Source of the DNA: Talaromyces rugulosus
Taxonomy: Eukaryota > Ascomycota > Eurotiomycetes > Eurotiales > Trichocomaceae
Assembly (NCBI RefSeq): GCF_013368755.1
Contig: NC_049562.1
Span: 6,138,001-6,202,000 of the forward strand
Length of the DNA stretch: 64,000 bases
Reading direction: 5' to 3'
Shown: in pieces, positions 1 through 10,815 of the stretch
How positions within the stretch are numbered: position 1 is the first letter of the stretch
Layout of the letters: every line of letters starts with the position of its first letter
Position numbers and translations under genes: made by a program
Notes under the pieces: model-generated
Told to the model about the DNA's origin: nothing
Seen by the model: only the letters and a program-made list of their open reading frames with translations
Database searches by the model: none

Positions 1-1227
1 ACACAACAAAGGCCTATCCACATCGCCGCAGCGGGAAGCTCAGTTGGACTGGTGAGGCTGTTATGTGAACAGAATGCATCTCTCGAGGCTCGAGATGCAG
101 TGGGTGATCGCGCATTATGCGTCGCTTCTAGACATGGCCATGCCGCTGCCGTGCAGGCCTTGTTGGATCATGGCTCTCCCTTGCATCTCCGCTTTGGCGC
201 TCGATCATACGAAGACTCGCCTCTTTGTTTGGCGGCAAAGGGAGGGCACTTGCCAGTCGTCTCACTTCTGATGAGTCGTGGAGCGTCGGTGTTGAGCAAA
301 GACGAAACGGGGTGGCCGCCAGTCCGTTATGCCGCATATTATGGACATCCAGATGTCCTACAGGCCTTGATCATGGCCGAGCCTTCAGCTACGAACCAGG
401 ATTATGGCTTTTCCCCCGATTCGTTCGGCCTGTCTCCGGACCAAATAGGCTTTGCGCCAGACGCAGGAATATCCTCAGAACGCAAAAGGCGAGTGCTTGA
501 GCTTCTGAAAAGGTCATCGCCCAGAGAATCTACTGTAGTGAATGAGGTGGTTCCTTCAAGACAACCACCGGCCACTCCGGTTCCCCACACCGAGCCTTTC
601 GCTATGTCTAGACCCAACTCGTATGACCCAACATCCCGGGGATCTTTTGTCGACCCTGTTTTCTATACCCAGTTTAATGATCCTCGACCGACTGAACTTC
701 CGGGGACCTTGGAACAAGGCTTACCGAGTAGCCGATCTGCAACACCCACCCACATGCATCGAGGCGAGCAAGATTCTAGTGAGCCTCAGGAGGAGAATAC
801 TAATCGCATTTCATCGGCTGCAGCGTCTTTTCAGCCGATTCCAGTTGTGCACCAGCCCTCAGGGGGGGCTGATACAGGGATATTGCATCAACCTCGACCG
901 CAGATACCAAGTGCCTCGACAATATTATCCACAGAGCAATTGTCAAAGTCCTTAACGCATCTCAATCTTCAGGTTGAAACCCCCGAGAATTCTGAAGCTT
1001 CTTCAATTCCAGAATTTTATGAGCTTGACGGAAATACCACTCCACGACCATCTGGTTCGCCGAGTAACCCTCCACCTGTTTCCCATTCTCCACATCAAGA
1101 AGGTGTGACTTCACCTTGCTATGTACCGAGCGCTGGTACATATTACCTATCCACTTTTGTGATGCCTGAGTCTGGTCGTGGTTCTTCAGGTGCGCAGGGA
1201 AATGTCGATGATACGCAGCAGGAATGA
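1..1227 (+). CDS. Ankyrin-repeat protein, 3' part (5' end outside window)
   Basis: The frame is open from the first base, so this is the C-terminal part of a larger gene. The first ~120 codons hold ankyrin repeats: LLCEQNASLEARDAVGDRAL, then ASRHGHAAAVQALLDHGSPL, then AAKGGHLPVVSLLMSRGASV and AYYGHPDVLQALI, each with the usual helix-turn-helix spacing of ~33 residues. The rest (~270 residues) is low-complexity, rich in Ser, Pro, Thr and Gln, with no domain I recognise and no membrane segment. Fungal genomes hold many such scaffold-like proteins, often with an N-terminal NACHT or heterokaryon-incompatibility region, but that part would lie off the window and cannot be judged. The stop is TGA at 1225-1227. 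Function is unknown beyond likely protein-protein binding. Confidence 0.8.
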   Translation, partial: TQQRPIHIAAAGSSVGLVRLLCEQNASLEARDAVGDRALCVASRHGHAAAVQALLDHGSPLHLRFGARSYEDSPLCLAAKGGHLPVVSLLMSRGASVLSKDETGWPPVRYAAYYGHPDVLQALIMAEPSATNQDYGFSPDSFGLSPDQIGFAPDAGISSERKRRVLELLKRSSPRESTVVNEVVPSRQPPATPVPHTEPFAMSRPNSYDPTSRGSFVDPVFYTQFNDPRPTELPGTLEQGLPSSRSATPTHMHRGEQDSSEPQEENTNRISSAAASFQPIPVVHQPSGGADTGILHQPRPQIPSASTILSTEQLSKSLTHLNLQVETPENSEASSIPEFYELDGNTTPRPSGSPSNPPPVSHSPHQEGVTSPCYVPSAGTYYLSTFVMPESGRGSSGAQGNVDDTQQE

Positions 1228-1967
1228 TGCTGGGACTCTGGCCACATCTTTGAAGTCGGAAATTGTATATAGATGAATATCGTAATTGGCGTTTCCGTGT
1301 CGAGGATACAGTGAGGATAACGTACCTACCCAAATATATTAATACGAATAACGAATGGATAGTCACGATGCGCAAATCTTTGATGGCTCGATTCTTGAAG
1401 GATCAGTACCGAATGATGGGAATATTCACAATTGAAGTCTGATTGATATCAAACTCTTCCCAATATGTACTAGCGTGACAGCCAACCCCACCTGCCGATC
1501 CGGTGGGGCGCATTCGCCTCTACAGTTTCCATAGCGACTCCACGGCAACGAGAATCCCCAGTACTGCTTTGTCTTGGGACAGCACAGTACGATAGTATTA
1601 CAATGTGACCGTTCATCTACAACCTGATGCAATGATTCGGGGAAATACAGCACAACAGTCTCCTCGACGGAGCGCCTCGTGGCGAGGCCGGTATATCGAT
1701 GGCGTCTGGCATTGCGACTGCGATCCGCGATTGCCAGCCGATCGTTTTCAAACAAAAAAAGAGGGCGTGAATCGCGGTCGATGGTGTATGCTTTATATTT
1801 TCTTCCCGGAGTTTTGGAGTTTGAATCGCTGACCAAAAGCGTTCCTTTGGGGAACAGTCTACACATGCCAGTTACCGCAACACAAACGATGCAAGTTTTT
1901 TCTATGGGAGAGCGATGCCCAGATTCGCGAGAAGCAGTCGGTACTTGCAAATTCGACATCCGAACCC
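1228..1967. other. Spacer between ankyrin gene and unknown gene
   Basis: 740 bases with no supportable gene. A 177-codon frame on the minus strand (1426-1959) has no recognisable motif and odd composition, and I treat it as chance. The stretch must hold the 3' end of the upstream gene and the promoter of the next one. Confidence 0.5.
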
Positions 1968-2723
1968 ATGACTCCTAGAAAAACGCCGGTTAAGAGTTTC
2001 CAAAGAAGTGGAGGGCTCCTCACACCTACCACTGGTCAAAGTACTACTGGTCAAAGGAGACAAGCAGACTACGGGAGCCAAAGTACCAATATCACCACAC
2101 CCAGCAGACGTCAAAGGAATCGAGACTTTTCATCCGACGAAGATGCATACGGTTGGGACGAAACCCTGGATAATGAGGTGGAAGGCCTGTTAGATACGCG
2201 GGGTCCGATAAGACAGCCCATATTTTCTCCCGAAACACCGAGAAAGACGCCTCGAACTGCTGTCAATACGTCTCCGGGCAAACGAAAGCTTCATGAAATT
2301 AACGATGAACCACCTCCGTATTCCGAAATAGACGGCACTCAGTCGACGTTGTCGATCTCACAAGCAAGCACCATACCTTCCTCGTCGGTAGAGATTTCCG
2401 CGACTCCGACTCCGCGGCGGTACCAGGATGTGCTGTCGGCGCATTCATCATCGGACAGTTCAGAGCTTACTTCAAGTGCTCTGTCGATACTCGATCGCCA
2501 TGACGTCGTCATTCCAACTCAGGCCAAAGACGAACTGGTAGCACTCCTTGATCAACACCATTTGAAGTTTAAGGGGGTCTTGCGTGGCAGAGATATATCT
2601 AGAGTCGGGCTACAGAATAGGAATGAAGAGATAGCTTTGTTGAAGGAAAGAATCGAAGGCTTGGAAGCTGAGCGCGAAATGGGTAGGATTACAATTGCGG
2701 AGTTGAGGTCTCGTGTTAATTGA
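1968..2723 (+). CDS. Unknown fungal protein with C-terminal coiled coil
   Basis: A single uninterrupted frame of 251 residues. I do not recognise the family. The N-terminal ~110 residues are basic and disordered, with Thr-Pro sites (TPRKTP at the very start, ETPRKTPRTA near residue 90) that look like proline-directed kinase targets. A short acidic patch (SSDEDAYGWDETLDNEVEGLL) lies near residues 50-75. Residues ~170-250 (ALLDQHHLKFKGVLRGRD and following) end in a charged heptad-like helix, IALLKERIEGLEAEREMG, consistent with a coiled coil. The start is chosen as the first ATG of the frame. An upstream exon cannot be excluded. The composition suggests a nuclear, cell-cycle-phosphorylated protein, which is inference only. 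Confidence 0.6.
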   Translation: MTPRKTPVKSFQRSGGLLTPTTGQSTTGQRRQADYGSQSTNITTPSRRQRNRDFSSDEDAYGWDETLDNEVEGLLDTRGPIRQPIFSPETPRKTPRTAVNTSPGKRKLHEINDEPPPYSEIDGTQSTLSISQASTIPSSSVEISATPTPRRYQDVLSAHSSSDSSELTSSALSILDRHDVVIPTQAKDELVALLDQHHLKFKGVLRGRDISRVGLQNRNEEIALLKERIEGLEAEREMGRITIAELRSRVN

Positions 2724-2845
2724 GTTGGTAATAGGTCAAGCATTATTTTCTCGCTCCTCTATTATTTTTACAATTATCTTGATTTGTAGAGAGTATCACA
2801 TGGAAATGAATGGATAGCCCATGAGCCTCATCCTTATCTTGAAGT

Positions 2846-2851
2846 CACGTG
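2846..2851. promoter_or_regulatory. E-box TCACGTG upstream of trm5
   Basis: The palindrome CACGTG, preceded by T, lies 227 bases before the trm5 start. Cbf1-type bHLH factors bind this sequence in ascomycetes and are tied to ribosome and translation genes in several lineages. Binding here is inferred from sequence only. The 354-base spacer (2724-3077) otherwise holds a T-rich tandem tract (about 3026-3052, units of attttttt type) just before the start codon. Confidence 0.35.
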
Positions 2852-3077
2852 GAGATTAAAAAAAAAATCAACAACTCGATGACTCAAAGATGGCTGCCCA
2901 ATAAGCACCCCTCATTGAATCTTGAATCGAAACAAAATATCCGATAAAATAAATATCGAGTTTAAAGAACATTTTTCTTTCTCCGATTACCGAGATATTT
3001 CTGGGAGCATCTACAAGATCGATATTTTTTTATTTTTTATTTTTTATTTTTTCCGTGCACGGATCAACCACCAGTCA

Positions 3078-4685
3078 ATGGACTCCAACGCTGCCTCCAA
3101 ACCACCCTCATCTTCCTCCCCCGGCGACTCGTCGACCATGTTCCGCCCTCCGGTCAATCGCGCAATGCGCGTTCTTGACAGATCTTTCTTCAAGAAAAGC
3201 GTCCCAATATCGGCAGCGACAGTTCTAGAGACGAAGAACATTTTAGACGTGCGGAAAAGGTTGAGCGCAAGCAACGACATCCTCGAACTACCGAGATACA
3301 GTATCTGCACGATTCCAAACCCAGGGCCATTGGTTATTGGAAATGGCCGGTCGCTTGATCTAAGCAGTACTGAAGTGAAGAAAAAGAAATGTGTCCTATT
3401 ACGGGAGGGCATTAAACATGACGGTAAGGGCAAAACTCTTGCGATCTTGGGTTTACACACCATGGCTAATTTAGCTGGTGGATATAGACACCGCTACCTG
3501 GTCTCCGACGATTGGCGAACTTGTGAATGAGGGCTTGGTTGGACTCGGTCCTTACACGGTGAACCTAGACTACGACTATTGGAACTTTTCGGACATTTTT
3601 CAGGCAATTCTACCAGAGGAAGAGGCGAAAACAGGAGAAGCGCCGGAGGGGTTCACGCAGACCGGGCACGTCTGTAAGCTTTTTTCAAACGGTTCATGAA
3701 TTTGTGGGGGGATATAAAATTCTGACAGCTGGCAGTGCACCTGAACTTGCGGGAACGATGGCACCCGTATAAACACATTCTTGCTGAGATTCTGATGGAT
3801 AAGAACCCAGGTGCCAGGACAGTTATCAACAAGACAGAGAGCGTTGGCGCCGTAAGCGAATTTCGCACGTTTCCATTTGAAATTCTTGCGGGCGAGAAGA
3901 ACATGAACGTGGTGGTTAACGAGCAAGGATGTGCATTCCACTTCGACTTTTCGCGTGTCTACTGGAACAGCCGCCTGGAGACCGAGCACCGCCGGTTGGT
4001 CAACAAATTCAAACCGGGCGAGCTGGTCTGTGATGTCATGGCAGGAGTTGGACCATTTGCCATTCCTGCAGGCAAGAAGAGGATTTTTGTCTGGGGCAAT
4101 GATCTCAACCCGTACGGCTTCGAGGTCATGGAGGACACCATCGTGCGCAATCGTGTGGAAGGGTTTGTGAAAGCGTTTAATATGGACGGCCGAGCATTCA
4201 TTCGCAAAACGGCCAAATTGATGCAAGGCCCCACGCACAAGGCCATTGTCAGGCCAAAAATTCACAAAAGCCGATTGTCAAAGGGAGAACCGCTCCCTCA
4301 ACCCCAGGTTTTTGTCCGCCCTCCTACCGTGGATCATTATGTCATGAACCTTCCTGCAACGGCTATTGAGTTCCTCGACGCCTTTGTCGGGGTCTATCAC
4401 GGCCAAGAGAGCCTGTTCCACCCATCTACAGACCGAAAACTGCCCATGATACATGTCTACTGCTTTTCAGGCCACTCTGAAGACGAACGAATCGACCATT
4501 TTGATATTTGCGAGCGAATCTCGGATCGAATTGGATTCTTGCTGACGCCTGATGACACGGTCAACGGGTCAGGGAATACTAAGATAGAGTTGGACATTCA
4601 CAACGTGAGGCTGGTCAGTCCTCAAAAGCAGATGTTCTGCGCCAGCTTCCGTTTACCTGAAGAGGTGGCTTTTATGAAAGCCTGA
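3078..4685 (+). CDS. trm5: tRNA (guanine-37-N1)-methyltransferase Trm5
   Basis: Methylates N1 of G37 beside the anticodon of tRNAs using S-adenosylmethionine, which prevents +1 frameshifting. In yeast the enzyme serves cytosol and mitochondria. Exons 3078-3423, 3488-3673 and 3736-4685 give 493 residues. The N-terminal part starts with FRPPVNRAM. The pre-catalytic domain has VNLDYDYWNFSDIFQAILPE and the GH-hLNLRERWHPYKH segment. The Rossmann domain has motif I DVMAGVGPFAIPA, the typical NDLNP motif, and MNLPATAIEFLDAF as the catalytic NLP motif. Both introns have good branch and acceptor sites (introns 3424-3487 and 3674-3735), and only these limits keep the frame. A second in-frame ATG at 3138 (MFRPPVNRAM) could give a shorter product without the Ser-rich leader. 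That would fit dual targeting, but it is inference. Confidence 0.93.
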
Positions 4686-5127
4686 AGGCTGTTACTATTA
4701 ATTGCATGAGGCGGCGTTGCTTAAATGTACATCAAAATCAATTGGATACCCTTTGAAGGAATAGATAAATAAAAAAAATCTAGTTTCTGACTTGTGAAGA
4801 TTGACTTTAAAATAATTTTTTGCAAAAAGAAGAAAGAAAGAAAGAAAGAAAAAGGTCTGATGTCCAAGTTTGGTACGGCAGACCAAGCCCGCCGATAATG
4901 AAATTCGGAAGCTACAGCAACGTTCGTCAAGTTCTCCCCGCATGCGCCATCATCAACATCCAACGCGACAAGACACGACAAAGTCTCATATATCAAACCC
5001 AATCACACTCACACTTTTCGCCAGACGCTACCATACTCTCGGCGACATTATTTGAGAAAATCTCCAGCTCATCCATCCCAGAAGCACTTCTGTCGACGGT
5101 CGCATCAAAAAAAAAAGCATCAAAAAA
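4686..5127. other. Spacer with GAAA microsatellite, rpb4 promoter
   Basis: 442 bases between the trm5 stop and the rpb4 start. A short tandem GAAA repeat sits at about 4829-4850. The last ~100 bases are pyrimidine and A rich, as in many fungal 5' leaders. No gene is supported. Confidence 0.5.
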
Positions 5128-5730
5128 ATGACTGGCGTCAAACTCCCTCCCCCGACTCATCGAAAGCGCGTTGCGCCCCAAGCAGATCTTGAAGCGGCGT
5201 CGACTTTGAAACTTGGTCAGGACCAGAATACGCATACGCTGTCGCTGAGTGAGGCGCGACTAGTTATCAACAAGGTGTTGGAGAATAAGCGACGGGGAGG
5301 GAAGAAATACGATGAGCCGGAGTAAGGGCGCCTGATTTTCTGTGGAGTTTTCTCTAGAGAATTCTTTTCGAGGCTTTATAAAGATATGGGCTGACAGGAG
5401 GGGTTTTTTTAAAGGAACTTGACCAAGACTCTGGACTACCTTGAGGTATTTTCCCGATTCAAGGACGAGGAGAATATCAAGGCAGTCGAGCGACTGCTCA
5501 ATTCACACACTGAATTAGAGATGTTTGAGAGGTCACAGCTTGGTTAGTCCGTGGTCAGAATATCGATGACAACGTCTTTGCTGATAAAAAACGAAATTAT
5601 AGGCAGTTTGTGCTGCGACAACGCAGAGGAGGCCAAGTCGCTGATTCCTAGCTTGCAAACAAAGATATCGGACAACGAGCTGCAGGAGTTGCTCGATGAG
5701 TTGACCAAGTTGCGCAACTTTGTCGAGTGA
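5128..5730 (+). CDS. rpb4: RNA polymerase II subunit Rpb4
   Basis: Rpb4 pairs with Rpb7 to form the stalk of RNA polymerase II, used in initiation, stress transcription and mRNA export and decay. Exons 5128-5321, 5415-5542 and 5603-5730 give 149 residues, close to the family core length (the yeast protein is longer through an insert). Family landmarks are LSLSEARLVINKVLENK, then TLDYLEVFSRFKDEENI, ERLLNSHTELEMFERSQLGS, LCCDNAEEAKSLIPSL and the C-terminal KISDNELQELLDELTKLRNF. Intron 1 (5322-5414) uses GTAAGG. Intron 2 (5543-5602) uses the less usual GTTAGT. The frame is kept only with these limits. Confidence 0.95.
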
Positions 5731-8027
5731 TATGGAGGTACTCAATCAACAACCAAGACTTGTGGAACGATTCTCTGTCGGATTGTGTTGGATAGTATGG
5801 TCTGTGATATATACATTATTTGACAGCGTGGTGTTTGGGTGTTTTTGCATGGGTAAAATAAATAGATGTGAGTAATTTACAGCAGCAGAATAAATTGATA
5901 TCCTTGGGTTTGCTATGAAAAGGGTGACCACATATTGTATATCAATTGGACAAGGGTATATTTCTCTAGCGAAGTTACAGACTGATGGTATCGAAGAATA
6001 GCTGATATATTTGACTCGGTCATTTGACAAGTTATCGAGAAGAATGATAATAATAACACAGGGCCATACGAAAATAGATTCTGCCGGCCATGTCTGGATG
6101 CGGCAGGCGGTATGTGCATTGGAAACCGAAAGCCATGTGGCGAATCGGGATGGTTGTGACGATTGATTATCTAATCAAATTAACCTCAAAATCTATTTTT
6201 GTTCTGTTTTGTTCTGATTCAGACATTCTTTTGTTACCTCAGTAGGATAATAATAGTACTGATTACTTGTGTCTACCAAGCACTTTGTCTTCCACATGCT
6301 CTTATCTTCCACGGAGATGTTGAAACAAACCGTGTTACGTATACGACCACAGTCAGACAGAACATTCGATATGGATCAGCAAGCATGGCTCGATTCGGAA
6401 TTCCCATTATCAAACGACAACTGCAGCAGGACCAATGACAGCCCCAGCGATGAGGTCGATTTCATAATAGGAATTCAGCGTGAGGCCAGCGCGGGGACAA
6501 AGAGCGCTCTTCCGTAGCGGGCGCGCGCTAGTCCCTAATAGGACTAGTTCGCGCAGTAACTGTGGAGAAGCTGACATGGAGATCCCCGGAACGACCAAGC
6601 CGCGCTAGGCTGTATTTGGCCGGCTTGCTGGCGTCTGATTGGCGCGTGAAATGCGTTATCAGAGGCCTGTGATTGGCGGGCTGTCTACTATCATTCTTGG
6701 ATTCTCAATACTGTACTCAGTATGACCAGAGAATAATATATCAAGAAGAAAACCAAAGATAACCCAAATATTTGCTTTATACACTAGCTAGTCCACCACC
6801 TAATTGCTCATTAAATCTAATTTATATTATTATACCATTATATAATAATAATATAATATACATGATATAGTAATAACCGGTGCAATATTCAGTACGTAAT
6901 AATAGCCCTAAGGCGACCCGCGCTTCCGGGAGCATCAAGCGCCGGGCCAATAACCAGCGCCTGCCTTATCTCTGGTCAACGTCGGGCCTATAACAGCCTC
7001 TGCCCGATGCAATCTTGAAATGGGCGTATAGCAACGAGCGCGAGCAAATACAATAATATCTGTTACGTGTGCGAAACCGCGCTGCCCGTGGATGATGCGT
7101 CAGAGACTCGCGTAGGGAAGGCAGGAGCGTGAACCTAGAAACACGGCAGTGCCTCACGGGGAAGGACCGCCCCGGCCAATAATGGCCATCTCAATTTCGT
7201 GTACCTCCAATACATAATCATAGAATTCCATTTCTTCACTCTCGCCCTCACTTACCTCACCTCACCTTACTTCCACCTGTGTCTCTGTCGCTGTCCATCG
7301 CTGTAACGCCGGTCCTCGTCGATGCTTGCCTGCAGCCATACTCAATGAACTCCATTTAAGATAGCCCGGAATCGGAATGACCACACGTTCTACTCGCCAT
7401 CTCATCCTACTGCAGGCACTGACAGGCCGCTGATTCCTCTCGCCTTGGCAAACAATAACCGTTCTGGCTACTATCATTACGTAGCTTTTCTTCCTTTTTT
7501 TTTTTTCCTTGTTTTTTCCGGCGAGCGGACGGTTGTTTCTGTGACTGGCCCGTGTTACGTGACTATCAATATCGACCCTCGACAGTTATCAAATCCACCC
7601 GATAAGCCTGCCCAGTCCAGTTTGCGTCTTTGCTTCTTCATTCGGCAGCTATCCCTTTAGTGTGGCCCTCCTGTACTTGATTGCGGAGTATTGTTGCAGT
7701 CCATCTTCGATTGGTCGTCTCTCCCCCGGGTTTTTTTCATTGCAAGCACAGTGCTGTGCCACGCCTGTCATTCTTCTGTAAAACCATTGCAGGACAAAAC
7801 GTGCAGACTCGGTTAAACCCTGCACCACGCACAAAACTCTTGCAAGGGGAGAGAGAGAAGAGAAAAAAAGAAAGGGCGGTCACTTCGACATCGTAATCGC
7901 CCAGCGATTTCCTGTTCTTATCTCGAAAGTTTGGCCTGGGGCTAGTCCATTATCTCAGCCTCCACCCCTGCCAATAATCGTTATCATTTCTATTACTATC
8001 TGGTGCCTGAGAGATCACTACATAATA
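5731..8027. other. Long spacer and 5' leader before the zinc-cluster gene
   Basis: About 2.3 kb without a supportable gene. 5731-6250 is AT rich and should hold the rpb4 terminator. 6480-6700 is GC rich, with an inverted repeat at 6523-6554 and two GATTGGCG boxes near 6639 and 6671 (inverted CCAAT). 6780-6900 is very AT rich (runs of ataataata). 7200-8027 is pyrimidine rich with CT tracts and looks like promoter plus 5' leader of the downstream regulator. Frames of 60-90 codons occur on both strands but show no family signature. Confidence 0.5.
6523..6554. repeat. Inverted repeat (hairpin) in GC-rich spacer
   Basis: The left arm GCGCG-CTAGTCC (6523-6534) pairs with the right arm GGACTAG-TT-CGCGC (6541-6554), with a six-base loop ctaata and a two-base bulge. 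It could be a binding site for a dimeric factor or a transcript hairpin. It is also short enough to be chance in GC-rich DNA. Confidence 0.5.
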
Positions 8028-10331
8028 ATGGCCACCGCCATTACCATCCAGGCTACTTCTTCTGGTCCGGCACCTGCCGGCGTGCCCTTGACTTCTGCTG
8101 ATCACCGCTCCCTGCTTCGACAACACCACCGAATGAGCTCGACAAACTCTCCCGTCGCCTCTCTCGCCAATTCTCCTGTCATTTCTTCTGCTTCTTTCTC
8201 TACCATCACGACCCCCACCACCAAGACCTCGCTCCCGGCTGTCGTCTCCTCCCGCGGCCTAGCCGGCCGCGATGGAGTCAGCTGTGACGCCTGTCTTTAC
8301 AGAAAAAGTCGCTGTGCGATGAATGAATTGGTCAACAAGTGCTACTCTTGTGACTTTCATCGCCAAGATTGCACATTCACCCTAGTCAACAGCAACAATC
8401 CGCCCGCCGATCTTGGCTCGCCACAATCGAAGAAGAGAAAGCTGGAGGAGTTGGTTGTCACAGAACCCAACAGCAAAAGGTTGGCTACTTTATTTTGTGT
8501 ATCCAGGAGTTCGTCACTAACTTTGCAATACAGACCGTCAATAGATACTTCTCGACCTGTAGAACCCGCCGCAAAAGAAATGTTGCCAGCAATCACCACC
8601 ACCACCACCACGAGCAACAATGCGTTGCCATTGCCCGAGCTATCCTTCCAATCTGGTCAGCATATTGGTTTGACGACAGAGCTGGAGCCTATCCTTTTCG
8701 AACACCTACCACTAGACGGCAATGACGAAAGCCTACTGTCTTCCAGTCACAAAATCCGACGATTCACCGAGGATGGCTTCTTCATGCGAATCATGGAAAA
8801 CGGCGCCAAGGAGACGCCCACTGTCTCACTGGACGCCATCGAAACCTTGGTCGCGCCATACGGTTCAACATTGGTAGACAAGTTCTTCCAAAAGATCCAT
8901 CCCGTCTACCCTATCCTGATGGAAGATTCTTTTCGACAATCATATCGCACACGCAAAGGCTTGTCGCCTCTACTTTTGGCTGCAGTCTACACCTTGACTC
9001 TGAAATACCTTGAATTCGAACCTGCCGCGCGAACGGCTCGTAAACCGGACGTCAAGAAAATGGAAGATACCGCCATGAAACTATTGACCGAATCTCTTCC
9101 CCGCGCTGACATCACCGCTATTCAAGCCGGTCTTTTGATCATGCAACGCTCTTCGTTGAACACTTCGTCTCTTAACGGGCAACTTGCCACTGCTGCCTTT
9201 GAACTCGGTCTGCACCAGGATTGCTCGAACTGGAAAATCCCAGCTGCTGAGAAAGGTCTCCGCAGAAGAATGGCTTGGGCGCTGCACACACAGGACAAAT
9301 GGTCGTCGCTTGTCCACGGCCGGCCTTCGCATATGTCAGCCGCAAATTGGACGGTGCGGGATCTGGTTACAGACGACTTTATTGGAGCCTTTCCCCAAGC
9401 CGGCTCAGATGACAACGAAACCCCAGTCTTGGATCATGGGCCGCTACTGTTTTGTCAACATGTTTCTTTGACCGCCATATTGGCCGAAATCCTAGACACT
9501 TTCTACACCCTACGAGCAGCAGAGCAGTTTTCTGCAGCGGGCAGCAATAAAACACGCCAGATTCTAGAGCGGGCGAAACCAGTACAGATTCGATTAAAAG
9601 ATTGGTTTGCCCGTCTACCCACGGAGATGAAGATGGAATCGTCATCATCTGGGTCCGAAATTCTCTTTGACGAGGTGACTGAAGAGTCTGCCTCAAATGG
9701 TGCTTTGCATGTTGCCTATTTTGCCACAGAAATCACCCTCCACCGATGCATTGTCCGATCCTTGAGTCCTCAAACAGCAGACAATTACCTCTCCCACATC
9801 TGCCGCTCGGCAGCAAAGACCCGACTTATCAGCGCCATGGACTTTGTCAATCGGCTGCGACCTGCTCATCTCCAGGCTTTCTGGCCCGGATCATCACGCA
9901 CAAACTTTGCTCTCATCGGCTCGTTTGGCACGTTACTACTCGCGACGGCACCTACAAAGGAAGAAGCTGAATTCTACCGCCAGCGACTTGCCGAATATAG
10001 ATGGACACTCAGCGTCAGCGTTAAGAATGCACAGTTCCTCAAGCATGCCATTGAATCCCTCGACATGGCCACCTTGCTGGCTCAGAACGTGCCAGAAAAG
10101 CCGGGTATCGAGGAATTAATGGCCAACGTGGTTGCTACAAAGAACAGTCAACGGCGTCGAAATGGTCCAACCAAGATTAGCGAGACACATTTCGCACGTG
10201 AGATTGATGTTGAAATGATCATGGGCGAAGGAGGTGCCGGCGCCTCCTCGGTGGTTAGTGGGTTAGCATCTCCGGCCACCAGTCTGAGTGATGAAGACCT
10301 GAGTGATGACGAGGGAGGAGAAGGCTATTGA
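8028..10331 (+). CDS. tamA: Zn2Cys6 transcription regulator, Dal81/TamA-like
   Basis: A nuclear regulator. The zinc cluster lies near residues 85-120: CDAC, six residues, C, eight residues, CYSC, six residues, C (spacing 2-6-8-2-6), followed by a basic KKRKLEE stretch. The middle region (about residues 260-500) is a fungal transcription-factor domain: DKFFQKIHPVYPILMEDSFR, LAAVYTLTLKYLEFEP, ALHTQDKWSSLVHGRPSHM. The HGRPSH segment and domain order recall Dal81/Uga35 and Aspergillus TamA, co-activators of nitrogen-catabolic genes. I give that name with moderate confidence. The frame is open for 767 codons, but 8480-8533 (54 bases, in frame) ends in a strong branch and acceptor (CACTAAC...TACAG) and begins GTTGGC, so it is probably an intron. 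The protein would then be 749 residues. The C-terminus is acidic (SDEDLSDDEGGEG). The symbol is provisional. Confidence 0.8.
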   Translation: MATAITIQATSSGPAPAGVPLTSADHRSLLRQHHRMSSTNSPVASLANSPVISSASFSTITTPTTKTSLPAVVSSRGLAGRDGVSCDACLYRKSRCAMNELVNKCYSCDFHRQDCTFTLVNSNNPPADLGSPQSKKRKLEELVVTEPNSKRLATLFCVSRSSSLTLQYRPSIDTSRPVEPAAKEMLPAITTTTTTSNNALPLPELSFQSGQHIGLTTELEPILFEHLPLDGNDESLLSSSHKIRRFTEDGFFMRIMENGAKETPTVSLDAIETLVAPYGSTLVDKFFQKIHPVYPILMEDSFRQSYRTRKGLSPLLLAAVYTLTLKYLEFEPAARTARKPDVKKMEDTAMKLLTESLPRADITAIQAGLLIMQRSSLNTSSLNGQLATAAFELGLHQDCSNWKIPAAEKGLRRRMAWALHTQDKWSSLVHGRPSHMSAANWTVRDLVTDDFIGAFPQAGSDDNETPVLDHGPLLFCQHVSLTAILAEILDTFYTLRAAEQFSAAGSNKTRQILERAKPVQIRLKDWFARLPTEMKMESSSSGSEILFDEVTEESASNGALHVAYFATEITLHRCIVRSLSPQTADNYLSHICRSAAKTRLISAMDFVNRLRPAHLQAFWPGSSRTNFALIGSFGTLLLATAPTKEEAEFYRQRLAEYRWTLSVSVKNAQFLKHAIESLDMATLLAQNVPEKPGIEELMANVVATKNSQRRRNGPTKISETHFAREIDVEMIMGEGGAGASSVVSGLASPATSLSDEDLSDDEGGEGY

Positions 10332-10815
10332 TTTTATTCGCAGCGTTGTTAAATTCATTCCGGCGTATTTTTTGCAGACTCTTTTTTATGAGATCTGAAT
10401 TATGATTTTATGAACGGGAGGGGTTTCCCTACCCCTTATGGTTTTTAGAAGGTTTGGGTTGGGCGTTTTACACCATAGATGGTTTGATTGTGATACCGCT
10501 CGGTTACTTTTGAATCTAGGGCATAGCATAGAATGAACATTGAACATTAATATTGATCTAAACTCTTCTCACATCCATTTTTAAGATTATGTACGACTGG
10601 GTTTGTTCTCATGAATTCGGTTTTATTTATTTCTACTATTTAATGCATCGATCAAATCTCAACGAGAAAAATGGTCATGAACAAAATGAAGCCTTTCTGA
10701 AACAACAACTCCCAAACTCCTCTTTTTTCGGGATTGTTGTAACCAACCCTAAACGAACGAAACTAGGAAAAAAAACTGGAAAAGAAAGTCATGCAGTATC
10801 TATCCATATCGAATA
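10332..10815. other. Convergent 3' spacer
   Basis: 484 AT-rich bases between the stops of two convergent genes. No gene is seen, and both 3' UTRs must lie here. Confidence 0.5.

Noticed and set aside
1426..1959. 177-codon frame on the minus strand upstream of the coiled-coil gene
   Set aside because: No motif, Cys/Arg-heavy random composition, and it overlaps the likely promoter of the plus-strand gene.
6338..6352. Resemblance to the start of 5S rRNA (atacgacca)
   Set aside because: Only about ten bases match; the internal control region and the rest of the molecule are missing.
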